Source: WHSW01 sp963777775
GTDB taxonomy: Bacteria > Actinomycetota > Thermoleophilia > Solirubrobacterales > 70-9
Assembly (NCBI GenBank): GCA_963777775.1
Contig: CAVZRL010000005.1
Span: forward strand, 682,001-746,000
Reading direction: 5' to 3'
Length of the DNA stretch: 64,000 bases
Below the pieces are notes generated by a model. It worked only from the letters and a program-made list of their open reading frames with translations. It was not told where the DNA came from and did no database searches. The translations under genes were made by a program, and so were the position numbers. The first letter of the stretch is position 1; every line of letters begins with the position of its first letter. Below are positions 45,781 to 54,186 of this stretch, piece by piece.

Positions 45781-45921
45781 CTAGTCATCGAGCTCATGGC
45801 GTTCCTTTCGCTCGGCCGCTCGCAGCGCCCGCTAGAGCGCGATCATCGCGCCGGTGTAACCCTGGCGGGCCTTCTCGGTGAGCATTTCGAGCACTTCGCC
45901 CGGGTTGAGATTTCAGGCTGT
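45781..45921 (-). pseudogene. Dead 'DDEL' small protein gene of MSQENVE module 2
   Basis: The minus strand reads NPGEVLEMLTEKARQGYTGA then MIAL, an amber stop, RALRAAERKERHELDD, stop. It aligns with the living gene at 54513 (EVLQMLTEKAREGSTSAMIALERALRA type, shortened here). The Glu codon of MIALE has become TAG and the end is cut. A point nonsense change is hard to explain as a sequencing indel. Confidence 0.75.
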
Positions 45922-46035
45922 GGAGTTCTCAGTCCAAGATTCCTAGCTTTTTTCGCAGCTTGCCAGTAGGCGGTATGCGGAGCGGGCGATTCCGCCTCCG
46001 CGACTCTCCCCCCGTCGCGGGATACTGCGCGGGCG
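45922..46035 (+). promoter_or_regulatory. Conserved divergent promoter of MSQENVE module 2
   Basis: ggcgattccgcctccgcgac … gatactgcgcgggcg ends at ATG 46036. It is the same block as before 32483 and 54781, with GATACT 9 nt from the ATG. It remains conserved although the genes it serves are dead. Confidence 0.55.
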
Positions 46036-46477
46036 ATGTCGCAGGAGAACGTGGAGATAGAGAGGAATGCCTTCGAAGTGATCTACGGCGCGACGAGCGA
46101 GCCGACGGCGACCGGAGCCTCCATGCGACGGGATTCGAAGCGAGCCGCAGAACTGCTCGATCCCAACGTTGAGGTGCACGGGACAATCGGTGGCCTTTGG
46201 GAGGGGCGAATCGCTAGCGGTCTCTCGAGATGCTCAACTCGTTTGAGGTTGAGGACCTCGAAGCTTGGGAAGAGCGTCGGCTTGAGCCGCAGAGGTTCCT
46301 TCACATCGATGATATCGTCGTCGTGTCATGCACGAGTACCGGCGCGGCAGAGGCAGCGGCATCGAAGTCGAGACAGATACGGCGGTTGTCTTCACGGTGC
46401 GCGAGGGGTGGAAGATAATGATCTAGCCGTACATGGATCAGGCCGCCGCTCTCGAAGCCGCAGGGCTGTCGGAGTAG
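46036..46477 (+). pseudogene. Dead MSQENVE gene, module 2 gene 1
   Basis: It starts MSQENVEIERNAFEVIYGAT, AAELLDPNVEVHGTIGGLWE, then changes frame at about 46212 (EMLNSFEVEDLEAWEERRLE) and again near 46335. WKIMI is followed by an in-frame TAG before PYMDQAAALEAAGLSE. Two indels and one nonsense codon. Confidence 0.75.
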
Positions 46478-46480
46478 GCG

Positions 46481-46530
46481 ATGTAGCAGGAGAAAGTCGA
46501 AATCGTGCGCCGGGCCCAGGACACAGCCCA
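46481..46530 (+). pseudogene. Dead MSQENVE gene, module 2 gene 2 (stop at codon 2)
   Basis: The normal junction (GAG TAG gcg ATG) is present, but codon 2 is TAG instead of TCG. The text QEKVEIVRRAQDTAQ follows, then gives way to the purine tract. It could not be translated from its own ATG. Confidence 0.75.
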
Positions 46531-46533
46531 GGT

Positions 46534-46627
46534 GAGGAGAAGTAATAGAAAGGGAAAGAATAGAGAAAAAAGAAGAAGTGATGAGAAGAAAGAGGAAGGA
46601 GAGAGAGTAGAAAAAAATGAGGAGGAA
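46534..46627 (+). repeat. 94-nt C-free purine tract
   Basis: 87 of 94 bases are A or G, with seven T and no C (for example agaaagaggaaggagagaga). Local GC is far below the rest of the window. It begins where the dead MSQENVE gene ends. It may be a low-complexity insertion or expansion, could form a triplex, and could also be an assembly fault. Confidence 0.8.
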
Positions 46628-46755
46628 CCATGACCGAGGCGCGCGATCTCCCAGAACATCGACCACGGTAGACCCGGAGCAGAGAGCGTGCCTGGCCGTC
46701 TCCGGCCAAGGGAGAACGTCGCCAGCACGTCGAGAACGCCGCGGCCCGAGCCTGG

Positions 46756-46992
46756 CTAGACCCCTTCCGTGCGATACGAGCTCTGCTCGGCCTCGCGAAA
46801 GTAGGCAATCCGCTCGGGGTTGACGTAGACCGTTGTCGGCTCGACCTTTTGTCCCTCCCCGGCAATCTGGGTTAGCTGGACCATCCCCGAGACTCGAGCT
46901 GAGGGCGTCATTGCAGCCATAGCCGACGTGAGATCCCCCTCGACGTGGATGTGGTCGCCCCGGTTACCGGAGAACGCGATGAAGGCGGGCAT
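46756..46992 (-). CDS. Small conserved-looking protein (78 aa)
   Basis: ATG 46992 gives MPAFIAFSGNRGDHIHVEGD, MVQLTQIAGEGQKVEP, and TTVYVNPERIAYFREAEQ. The end resembles small beta-rich proteins of the FlbD kind (VYVNPERIAY), but the match is loose. Cytoplasmic. The frame is intact inside the decayed zone. Confidence 0.55.
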   Translation of the reverse strand: MPAFIAFSGNRGDHIHVEGDLTSAMAAMTPSARVSGMVQLTQIAGEGQKVEPTTVYVNPERIAYFREAEQSSYRTEGV

Positions 46993-47409
46993 TGGGAACT
47001 CCATTCAGTTGCTTCTCCGCGATCGTTTCACGCACTCGTCACCAACAGCGGGGCGGTCGCTGCGGCGTCGATGTTCGATGAGGTCGTGACCACCAATCAG
47101 CAGGTGGTCTGGGCTCTACGGCTCGGTGGTCTCGCTCAGGTCTGCTCGCCTACCGCGAAGCGGACCTGGCCGCCCTCGACCTCTGCATCGAGGACCTTGT
47201 CGTCGAGAGCCTTCGTCGCACGGGGCTCGAGGAAGACCCGCGCGCCGCCCTCCTCGACGACCTCGTCATCCTCCGCCGGCCCTGATGCGCGCCCGCGCTA
47301 GCCTCAGTCAGGAGGGTCTGTCCGCGAAGAGCGCGGCCGAGACTCAGGATGAGACGGAGCCGCTCGCGCCGCACGCGCGAAGCGCCAGCCGCTTCCGGAG
47401 AGGACACAG
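46993..47409. other. Stretch with a possible protein fragment
   Basis: A frame ending at about 47285 on the plus strand reads YREADLAALDLCIEDLVVES then LRRTGLEEDPRAALLDDLV, stop. It looks protein-like but has no start or known family. Nothing else is seen. Confidence 0.3.
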
Positions 47410-47589
47410 AGGACTGACCAGAACAGTGACGAGGCCAAGGGCCGCGCCAAGGAAGCGGCCGCGGCCGTGACCGACGACAAGGACCTCAAGAGAGAGGGCA
47501 AGGCCGACCAGTCCAAATCGTCGGTGAAGCATGCCGTCGACAGGGCGGCCGAGACGGCCAAGTCGCTCCTCGGGCGAAGCAGGAAGTAG
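47410..47589 (+). pseudogene. CsbD-like protein with lost start codon
   Basis: The frame reads TDQNSDEAKGRAKEAAAAVT, DDKDLKREGKADQSKSSVKH and AVDRAAETAKSLLG, stop. This is the whole CsbD-like stress protein. The start position holds AGG where ATG is expected, 6-13 nt after GGAGAGG. One base change (T to G) would explain it. No other start fits. Confidence 0.65.
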
Positions 47590-47769
47590 CGGCGTTCGAT
47601 CGGCGGACCGGCGGCGGGCGGGCCGCCGCCGACCTGCTCGCCCGCCAGGTCGAGCGCACCCTGCGCCATGAGGTCGCATACCACCTCGGTTGCAACGAGC
47701 CGGGGGTCGCCGCCCTCGGCCTCTGAGGCTGACCGGGCCGCGGGCCGTGTGGAGGCTAGGCTGCGGGGC

Positions 47770-48135
47770 GTGAAGGTCGCCTACATCTTCTCCACCTCCG
47801 GGCATACGGCGAGCTACAAGCTCGGCAAGATGATCCTGCCGCAGCTCGAGCAGGGAAACCACGGGGGGGAGGTCGTCGGGATGTTCTTCTTCGACGACAA
47901 CACCTACGTGCTGCGCTCGGGAGATCCGCTCGGCGAGCGCCTCGCCGAGGTTGCCGAGGAGCAGGGGATCATGCTGATGCTCTGCGACCGGTGCGCGATC
48001 GAGCGCTCGCTCGCGGAGGGTGAGCCGGGCGACTGCCGTCCCAGCGGCACGGTCGCGGGAGTGCGGGTCGGCTGCTTTCCAGACCTCTACGGGGCGCTGT
48101 TGGGAAACCCGCCGGACCAAGTGATCACGCTGTAG
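47770..48135 (+). CDS. DsrE-family (TusD/DsrE fold) protein
   Basis: 121 residues from GTG 47770. KVAYIFSTSGHTASYKLGKM at the start, VVGMFFFDDNTYVL in the middle, then a Cys set: MLCDRCAIERSL, PGDC and VGCFPDLYGALLG. DsrE-fold proteins carry sulfur (or selenium) on cysteine. It is convergent with a radical SAM gene whose product ends in a CCAEP motif; the pair may belong to one sulfur/metal pathway. Confidence 0.72.
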   Translation: MKVAYIFSTSGHTASYKLGKMILPQLEQGNHGGEVVGMFFFDDNTYVLRSGDPLGERLAEVAEEQGIMLMLCDRCAIERSLAEGEPGDCRPSGTVAGVRVGCFPDLYGALLGNPPDQVITL

Positions 48136-48155
48136 CTGCGAAGCGCAACGCGGTC

Positions 48156-49580
48156 TCAGGGCTCGGTCGAGCCCGCTAAAGCGACCGGCTCGCTGCCGGC
48201 CACCGAGGCTAGCTGGATGTCGGTGGGCTCGGCGCAGCAGAACCATGCCTCGGTGAGCCGCGGGCGCGGCTCGACGTCGCCAAGGTCGGCGGGGTCGGCT
48301 GAATGTCCCGCGGCATCGGCCACCGCCCGATACAGGGTCCGAAACGTCGACACGCTGTCGACCTCCGCCGCGACATCGGCCTCGACGATTTCGGCGAGCT
48401 CGCCATGGAGGCGATCCAGCTGCGGATCCCCAGCTTGCCAGTTATAGGTGAGGCGGTCGCGATCGTAGTCCTGCAGGTGCGGTGTGAGCTCGGGGCGATC
48501 GAGCAGCAGCGAGCCCTTGGGCACGAGCAGACGGATCGTGTACTGGATCGGATCCACGTTTCCCACCATCTCGTTGGCAATCACGAAATCGAGGATCTCG
48601 AGGATGTCCTGCGGTGTCGCCCAGGGCGTGAACGGCAACCACGACGGGCGGATCTCGATCCCATGCTCGCGCAGCAAGGCCACCGCCTGGGCGGCCTCGT
48701 CGGCGGTGTGACCCTTGTCGAGATAGGTGAGGATCTCGGCGTTGAGCGACTCGAACGCCGAGATCACGAAGAGGCACCCATATTCGCTGAGCTCGGGCCA
48801 GACCTGACGATGCTCGAGGATGTGCTCGACCTTGGTCGTGCAGTCGAAGGTGACCTCGGGAAAGTGGCGGTGAAGCTCGCGCGTCACTTGCAGGGAATGC
48901 TTGACGCCGTTTAGGAAGTCCGGGTCGCCGAAGGTGATATGGCGCGCCCCCGCCGCCACCAACTGTTCGATATCCGCCATCACCACGGAGCTCCCGACGA
49001 TCCGGATCCGGCCGTCATAGGCGACAGGCACCGGGCAGTGCCGGCACTTGTGCACGCAGCCGTGGCTGGCCTCGACGTACCCCGCGAGCTGCTCCTCGCC
49101 ATCGCGCTCCAACCGCGCGTAGCGCTTGAGGGGCGGCAGCTGCCCTCGGCTCGGGGTGTGAAACTCGTGGCGCCCCAGGTCGATCGAGCTGGTTGCCGGT
49201 CGCAGCGCCGGCGAGTCGCCGAGCGCCTCAACCCACTCCACCAGCTCCGACTCGTACTCGCCGGCGATCAGCCGGTCGACCAGTCCACCGATCGTCGGGT
49301 CGTCACTGACCGCGGCGTAGAGACCGTAGAAACAGATCGGCAACGGCGGCCGGATCGCTCGAATTTGCTCGCCGGCCCCAATCGCCAGTCGCATCGCGGT
49401 GTGCATCGGAACGGAGACGCCGATGGCCTCGGCCCAGTCGATCTTGTCTCGATCAAGCTGCTCGACGGAGAGATCGATGCACCGAACCCGATGCCCGGCG
49501 GCCTCCAGCGCGGCCGCCGGCGAGGCCAGGTGCAACGGCTGATGACCAAGCTCGTAGGTGGAGATCAGCAGGACCCGCAC
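48156..49580 (-). CDS. B12-binding-like radical SAM protein with CCAEP tail
   Basis: 474 residues from GTG 49580. N-terminal Rossmann-like, B12-binding-type region (VLLISTYELGHQPLHLASPA, AIGVSVPMHTAMRLAIGA). The radical SAM site is ASHGCVHKCRHCPVP near 185 (CxxxCxxC). The SAM barrel follows (HITFGDPDFLNG, FDCTTKVEHILEH). Near the end AWFCCAEPTD matches the CUAEP/CCAEP-tail family as I remember it, where the first variable position is Sec or Cys; here both codons are Cys. Same strand, 26 nt after the ATP-grasp gene. Substrate unknown. Confidence 0.8.
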   Translation of the reverse strand: MRVLLISTYELGHQPLHLASPAAALEAAGHRVRCIDLSVEQLDRDKIDWAEAIGVSVPMHTAMRLAIGAGEQIRAIRPPLPICFYGLYAAVSDDPTIGGLVDRLIAGEYESELVEWVEALGDSPALRPATSSIDLGRHEFHTPSRGQLPPLKRYARLERDGEEQLAGYVEASHGCVHKCRHCPVPVAYDGRIRIVGSSVVMADIEQLVAAGARHITFGDPDFLNGVKHSLQVTRELHRHFPEVTFDCTTKVEHILEHRQVWPELSEYGCLFVISAFESLNAEILTYLDKGHTADEAAQAVALLREHGIEIRPSWLPFTPWATPQDILEILDFVIANEMVGNVDPIQYTIRLLVPKGSLLLDRPELTPHLQDYDRDRLTYNWQAGDPQLDRLHGELAEIVEADVAAEVDSVSTFRTLYRAVADAAGHSADPADLGDVEPRPRLTEAWFCCAEPTDIQLASVAGSEPVALAGSTEP

Positions 49581-49606
49581 AGCGCCAGGATAGCCTTCGC
49601 TTCGCT

Positions 49607-50836
49607 TCACTCCGACGGCTCGCCGATCACGACCTCGAGCTGGCCGTGGGCGGTGCGCAGCGCCCGCTCGACCTGCTCGGGCGTCTCGCCGCGGGCGAAG
49701 AGGAAGCCGAGATAGCGGTCGGCCTCGGGCAGTGCCCGCACCGCCTTGCCGCGCGCGATCGAGATCTCGAGCCCGGTCACACCGGGCACCGCCAGTGCCT
49801 CGGCCTGCCCGCGCACCTCCTTCAGCACCCCCGCCTTCGGGATCGGGAGCATGATCACCCCGGAAGCGGCGGTCTCGCGGCTCAGGTCGTCGAGCGGCAG
49901 CCCGAGGGCGTGGCGCAGGATCAGCTCCTCGAGGCTCATGCCCATCCCGAAGCGCAGCGAGCGCGAGCACAGCCCGCCGATCGAGCGGGCGCCGAGCTCG
50001 AGCATCCACACGCTACCCCCGTCGATCCGCAGCTCGGCGTGTATCGGCCCCTCGACCAGGCCGAGCGCGGCGGCCGCCTCGGCCGTGAGCAGGCTGACGG
50101 CCTCGAGGGTCTCCGCGGGCAGGCGCGACGGGGTCACGTAGATGGTCTCCTCGAAGTAAGGGCCCTCGAGGGGATCCGGCTTGTCGAACACCGCCAGGAT
50201 CTCGAGGGCGCCGCCGCGCAAGAGGCCCTCGACGGCCACCTCTACGCCCGGGACGTAGCGCTCGATCAGCAGCGGCGCGTCCGGGTCCTCGCCGGCCTCG
50301 GCGAGGATCGCCCTGACCCGCTCGGCCGCAGCGTCGACCGCCGGCGGATCGTCGGCGCGGATCACGCCGCGGCTCGCCGACAGCGAAACCGCCTTGACCA
50401 CGCAGGGAAGACCGACCTCGCCGGCGAGCTGCGCCACGTCCGCGTCGGGCCCGGCGACCCGGTAATCGGGCTGGCGCAGGCCGGCGGCCGCGAAAGCTCC
50501 ACGCATCACGGTCTTGTCCCTGGTCGCCGCGACCGCCTCGGGCGGGTTGTGCGCGAGCCCCAAGCGCGCGGCGGCCAGCGCGGCCACGAGCACGCCCTGC
50601 TCGTCAGCGCCGACCACCGCGTCGAGCGGCTTATCCTGCGCCCGGGCGACGATGGCCTCGGCGGCGGCCTCCGGCCGCCTCAGGTCCACCACCAGCGCCC
50701 GGTCTCCCATCGTCCCCGACATCGCCTGCCGGCGCTCGGAGGCGACCACCACCTCGGCGTCCAGCGCCCGCGACGCGGCGAGGAAATCGCTCGCGCGGTA
50801 GGTGGCGGTGGGCAGCAGCAGGAGGACGCGGGCCAT
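49607..50836 (-). CDS. ATP-grasp family ligase
   Basis: 409 residues from ATG 50836. N-terminal Rossmann region (RVLLLLPTATYRASDFLAAS), then the ATP-grasp core: AATRDKTVMRGAFAAAGLRQ, GLPCVVKAVSLSASRGVIRA (ATP lysine and loop), LLIERYVPGVEVAVEG, and the metal site GPIHAELRIDGGSVWMLELG. It is of the carbamoyl-phosphate-synthase-like amino-acid ligase group. It lies 26 nt upstream of the radical SAM gene, so both likely act on one product. Confidence 0.82.
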   Translation of the reverse strand: MARVLLLLPTATYRASDFLAASRALDAEVVVASERRQAMSGTMGDRALVVDLRRPEAAAEAIVARAQDKPLDAVVGADEQGVLVAALAAARLGLAHNPPEAVAATRDKTVMRGAFAAAGLRQPDYRVAGPDADVAQLAGEVGLPCVVKAVSLSASRGVIRADDPPAVDAAAERVRAILAEAGEDPDAPLLIERYVPGVEVAVEGLLRGGALEILAVFDKPDPLEGPYFEETIYVTPSRLPAETLEAVSLLTAEAAAALGLVEGPIHAELRIDGGSVWMLELGARSIGGLCSRSLRFGMGMSLEELILRHALGLPLDDLSRETAASGVIMLPIPKAGVLKEVRGQAEALAVPGVTGLEISIARGKAVRALPEADRYLGFLFARGETPEQVERALRTAHGQLEVVIGEPSE

Positions 50837-50900
50837 GTGCGTATCGTAGGTAGTGGCGGGCCGGCGCCACCGGCGAACGACCAGCCATACGGGATATGAG

Positions 50901-51590
50901 ATGACCGCCGAAGACACAGCCGAGCCGACGCTTGCGATCACCGAGCAGGCGATCGAGAAGGTCAGGGGGTTCCGCGCGCAGTCCGAGGACCCCGAGAACC
51001 AGGCGCTCTGGGTGGAGGTGACCGGCGTCTCGGGCGGCGAATACGTCCACACCGTCTCTCTGAAGGCGCTGGACGCTGCGCACCAGGGCGACGTAGTGCA
51101 GCGCCACGGCGACCTGGCGATCGTGGTGCCCGAGTCGAGCGTCGAGAAGCTGCGAGGCGCCACCATCGACTGGTCGCAACGCCTCGAGCAGAGCGGGTTC
51201 ACCTTCGTGAACCCGAACAAGCCGCCGGCTCCGGCGGAGCTGCCGATGATGAGCCCGCCGATGGCGCCACCCGCGAGCCCGCCGATCGACGCTCCTCCGC
51301 CCGCCGACCTCAGCGGCGACGTCGCCCAGCGGGTCAGCCAAGTGATCGACCAGCAGGTCAACCCGGCCATCGCCGCGCACGGGGGGCACGCGGAGCTGGT
51401 CGCGGTCGAGGAGGACACCGCCTACCTGCGCCTCGGCGGCGGCTGTCAGGGCTGCGGAATGGCCACCGTCACCCTCGGCCAGGGGATCGAGGTCGCCATC
51501 ACGGGTGCGGTTCCCGAGATCGCCCGCGTGGTCGACGTCACCGACCACGCCGTCGGCACCAACCCCTACTTCGAGCCCGCCAAGAAGTAG
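50901..51590 (+). CDS. NfuA-like iron-sulfur cluster carrier
   Basis: 229 residues from ATG 50901. The N-terminal 95 form an A-type (IscA/HesB-like) domain without its cysteines (ITEQAIEKVRGFRAQSED, FVNPNKPPAP). A Pro-rich linker (MMSPPMAPPASPPIDAPPP) follows. The C-terminal NifU domain carries CQGCGM, the CxxC that holds a 4Fe-4S cluster, and VTLGQGIEVAITGAVPEI. This is the NfuA layout. It delivers clusters to enzymes such as the radical SAM protein on the other side of the 64-bp divergent promoter region. Confidence 0.85.
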   Translation: MTAEDTAEPTLAITEQAIEKVRGFRAQSEDPENQALWVEVTGVSGGEYVHTVSLKALDAAHQGDVVQRHGDLAIVVPESSVEKLRGATIDWSQRLEQSGFTFVNPNKPPAPAELPMMSPPMAPPASPPIDAPPPADLSGDVAQRVSQVIDQQVNPAIAAHGGHAELVAVEEDTAYLRLGGGCQGCGMATVTLGQGIEVAITGAVPEIARVVDVTDHAVGTNPYFEPAKK

Positions 51591-52011
51591 GGCGCCCGCG
51601 GCTTACCCCTTGTCGTCCGGGCGAGCTCTGGGCGTCGGCGGCTGCGGGGCCGGAGCACTTTCAAGCGTGCCTCACACGTCGCTCTTCGACTCGCGGCTGA
51701 CCGAGATCCTTCGCCGCTTTTACCTGCACCTCGTAGGCGACTGAGCAGCCACGATGCCGATACCGACGTCGCCTTCAGCTGCCAGACCCAGACCGACGTC
51801 AAAACCGGCGGCAAGGGATGACGCGGCCCGGCGCGGGTCGGGCATCGCGGTCCCAACCGCGTTTGCCGGTCCCGGCGACGACGGCCGGCTCACGACTACG
51901 CGGATCCCGCGCTGAGCAGCGACCGAGTCGAGGACGCGGTCGCGGCCTGACGCCCCGTCCGCGGTCGCTCCCGGCCGGTGTCGCCGACGGGCGTTTATAG
52001 ACTGCCCCGCC
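51591..52011. other. Intergenic stretch before clpP
   Basis: About 420 bases without a recognised gene. Its right end holds the clpP promoter: TATAGA about 10 nt before the GTG. Confidence 0.4.
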
Positions 52012-52596
52012 GTGAGCCCCGTGGTTCCGATGGTGGTCGAGCAGACCTCGCGCGGCGAGCGCGCGTTCGACATCTACTCGCGGCTGCTCAACGAGCGGAT
52101 CATCTTCCTTGGCACCCCGATCTCCGAGGACATCGCCAACCTCGTCGTCGCCCAGCTCATCCACCTCGAGTCGGAGGACCCCGAGAAGGACATCTCGATC
52201 TACCTCAACTCACCGGGCGGCTCGGTGTACGCCGGGCTGGCGATCTACGACACGATGCAGTACATAAAGCCCGACGTGCAGATGATCTGCATCGGGGTGG
52301 CGATGAGCATGGGGGCGCTGCTGCTGGCGGGCGGCGCGAGCGGCAAGCGGATGGCGCTGCCGAACTCGAAGATCCTCATCCACCAGCTCTCCGGCGGGTT
52401 CGAGGGCCAGGCGACCGACATCGAGATCCACGCCAAGGAGATCATCAACGTCCGCGGCAGGCTAGATCAGATCATCGCCAAGCACACCGGCCAGCCGCTC
52501 GACAAGGTCGCCAACGACACCGAGCGCGACTACTTCATGAGCGCCGAGGAGGCCAAGGCGTACAGCATCGTCGACCGGGTGATCGAGCACCACTAG
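52012..52596 (+). CDS. clpP: ATP-dependent Clp protease proteolytic subunit
   Basis: 194 residues, the normal length. Serine peptidase that forms two stacked heptamer rings with a ClpX/ClpC-type ATPase. The catalytic Ser is in GVAMSMGALLLAGG, the His in ILIHQLSGG, and the third residue in the DRDYFM-type block (ERDYFMSAEEAK). SPGGSVYAGLAIYDTMQ is the oxyanion strand. The GTG start has no ribosome binding site, and TATAGA sits 10 nt upstream, so the message is probably leaderless. No clpX or second clpP is adjacent. Confidence 0.95.
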   Translation: MSPVVPMVVEQTSRGERAFDIYSRLLNERIIFLGTPISEDIANLVVAQLIHLESEDPEKDISIYLNSPGGSVYAGLAIYDTMQYIKPDVQMICIGVAMSMGALLLAGGASGKRMALPNSKILIHQLSGGFEGQATDIEIHAKEIINVRGRLDQIIAKHTGQPLDKVANDTERDYFMSAEEAKAYSIVDRVIEHH

Positions 52597-52790
52597 CCTC
52601 GATTTGCCGGTAAGTAAGCCGCAGCCGCGCTCGGGGCGGGTCTTGCCCAAAGAAATGTGGTCCTCCTGAGCAGAGAGGCAGCCATAGAAGTCGGCCGAGG
52701 CCGACGCGGCGAACCCAGCTGTTAAGGCCCTGCAAAGCAGATGTTTTGCTCGCGAGAAACGAACCGGCGCCCGTCCCCGTGGGTCCGCGA
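52597..52790. other. Intergenic stretch between convergent genes
   Basis: No gene, no perfect hairpin; termination of clpP is not visible by eye. Confidence 0.35.
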
Positions 52791-53699
52791 TCAGTCGAGC
52801 GGGCCGGACCGGAGCGCCCCGAGAACACGCGGATGGCCGTCGATCAGCGGTGCGTCGATCAGCTCGAAACCCTCAAAGCCCGCATGGTGGGCCATCGCGT
52901 CCAAACTTGCGGGGGTGAAGCCCCAGTAGACGAAGTCATCATTGGCATAGACCTCTCCCGCCGCGGGGATGTGAACCGCCGCCGAGGAATCGAGGGACCG
53001 ATCCGCCGACCCGTGGGTCTCGAGCAGTACCCGTCCGCCGACAGCGAGGCGCCGCCGAATGATCTTCAGCAGCCCCAGCGGGTTCTTCACCCGGTGCAGG
53101 ATCCCGAAGCAGAGGATGAACTCGAAGATCTCACCGAGCTCGTCGAGCTCGAATGCGTCGAGGTGGCGGTAGTCGACCTCGGAATGGAGTAGTTCCCGGA
53201 TCGCGGCGAACCCCTCGCCTCCCTCAAGCTCGACCCCCCAGCGCGAGCTGACCCACTCCCTGTACTGCTCGTTGTCGACCGCAACGACCCGCCGCGCGCC
53301 GCGCGCCTCGGCGAGGAACGCGTAGAAGCCGTCGAAGGTGCCGATGTCGAGCACGCTCATGTCGCTGAAGTCCTCGGGCAGGGCTGGGATCCGGTAGCGG
53401 TGGTCGCGGGCCACGCCGTGGGTGTAGAGCTCGCTGGACCCGTCGAGCGAGAATGTGTGAAACCAGAGTGGCACGCGGTCGAGGACGGCTCGGGCCGTCT
53501 CCGGATCCGTCTCGATCTGGATCAGATCGGCCACCTGCCGCTCGGCGGCGGTTGGTTCGGGAGGGACTTCAAAGGGCGCCAGACCCTCATCGGCAGCGGT
53601 CACGCTCCTGAGAGCGGCGTTCGCTTCGTACGGCCGGGGTTCCGTCGCGCTGACGGATCGGTGTTTGCGGCGATGCTGTCTCCTTTGATCGGTTGCCAA
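52791..53699 (-). CDS. CmoB-like (DUF1698) SAM methyltransferase, copy 2
   Basis: 302 residues. Methyltransferase motifs match copy 1 at 28.2 kb almost block by block: SVLDIGTFDGFYAFLAEARG, VVAVDNEQYREWVSSRWGVE, FILCFGILHRVKNPLGLLKI, and YWGFTPASLDAMAHHAGFEG. The N-terminus is 32 residues longer and basic. The target is unknown. The two genes are 24.6 kb apart in the same orientation. Confidence 0.8.
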   Translation of the reverse strand: MATDQRRQHRRKHRSVSATEPRPYEANAALRSVTAADEGLAPFEVPPEPTAAERQVADLIQIETDPETARAVLDRVPLWFHTFSLDGSSELYTHGVARDHRYRIPALPEDFSDMSVLDIGTFDGFYAFLAEARGARRVVAVDNEQYREWVSSRWGVELEGGEGFAAIRELLHSEVDYRHLDAFELDELGEIFEFILCFGILHRVKNPLGLLKIIRRRLAVGGRVLLETHGSADRSLDSSAAVHIPAAGEVYANDDFVYWGFTPASLDAMAHHAGFEGFELIDAPLIDGHPRVLGALRSGPLD

Positions 53700-53937
53700 C
53701 GAGGCTAGCGGCGTCGCACCGGCCTCCCCCGGCGGGCCGCCCGAGAGGCGACCCCGGCGGCGAAAGCTCGACGCGCAATCGGCAGCGCAATACGAGCAGC
53801 CAGAGAATTCGAACCAGCTCGTTGCTACGGTGCGCCGGGCAAACTACTGGACACCGCGTCCAGCAAATCGTGCCAGCGCTTCCTCGTTCTCGGTTTCGAC
53901 CTCCGTGGTTCGCAGCACATCCCCACGGAGGACCCAA

Positions 53938-54141
53938 ATGCCAACCGGAACGGTCAAGTGGTTCAACCCGGACAAGGGCTTCGGCTTCATCACCCCCGAT
54001 GACGGCTCGAAGGATCTCTTCGTCCACCAGAGCGCAATCACCGGCGAAGGCTTCGGCTCCCTCGACGAGGGCGACAAGGTCAGCTTCGACACCGAGGACA
54101 GCGACAAGGGACCGCGCGCAGCGAACGTCCAGAAGGCCTGA
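53938..54141 (+). CDS. Cold-shock protein (CspA family)
   Basis: 67 residues from ATG 53938 (GGAGG 6 nt before). Single-stranded nucleic acid chaperone, five-stranded barrel: GTVKWFNPDKGFGFITPDDG (RNP1), DLFVHQSAI (RNP2), and GPRAANVQ at the end. An approximately 200-nt leader could fold as in other csp genes, but I cannot show this. Confidence 0.95.
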   Translation: MPTGTVKWFNPDKGFGFITPDDGSKDLFVHQSAITGEGFGSLDEGDKVSFDTEDSDKGPRAANVQKA

Positions 54142-54186
54142 GGCGGTCAGTCGCTGCTGCGGTCCGGCGCCGCGCAACTGCTCGGC

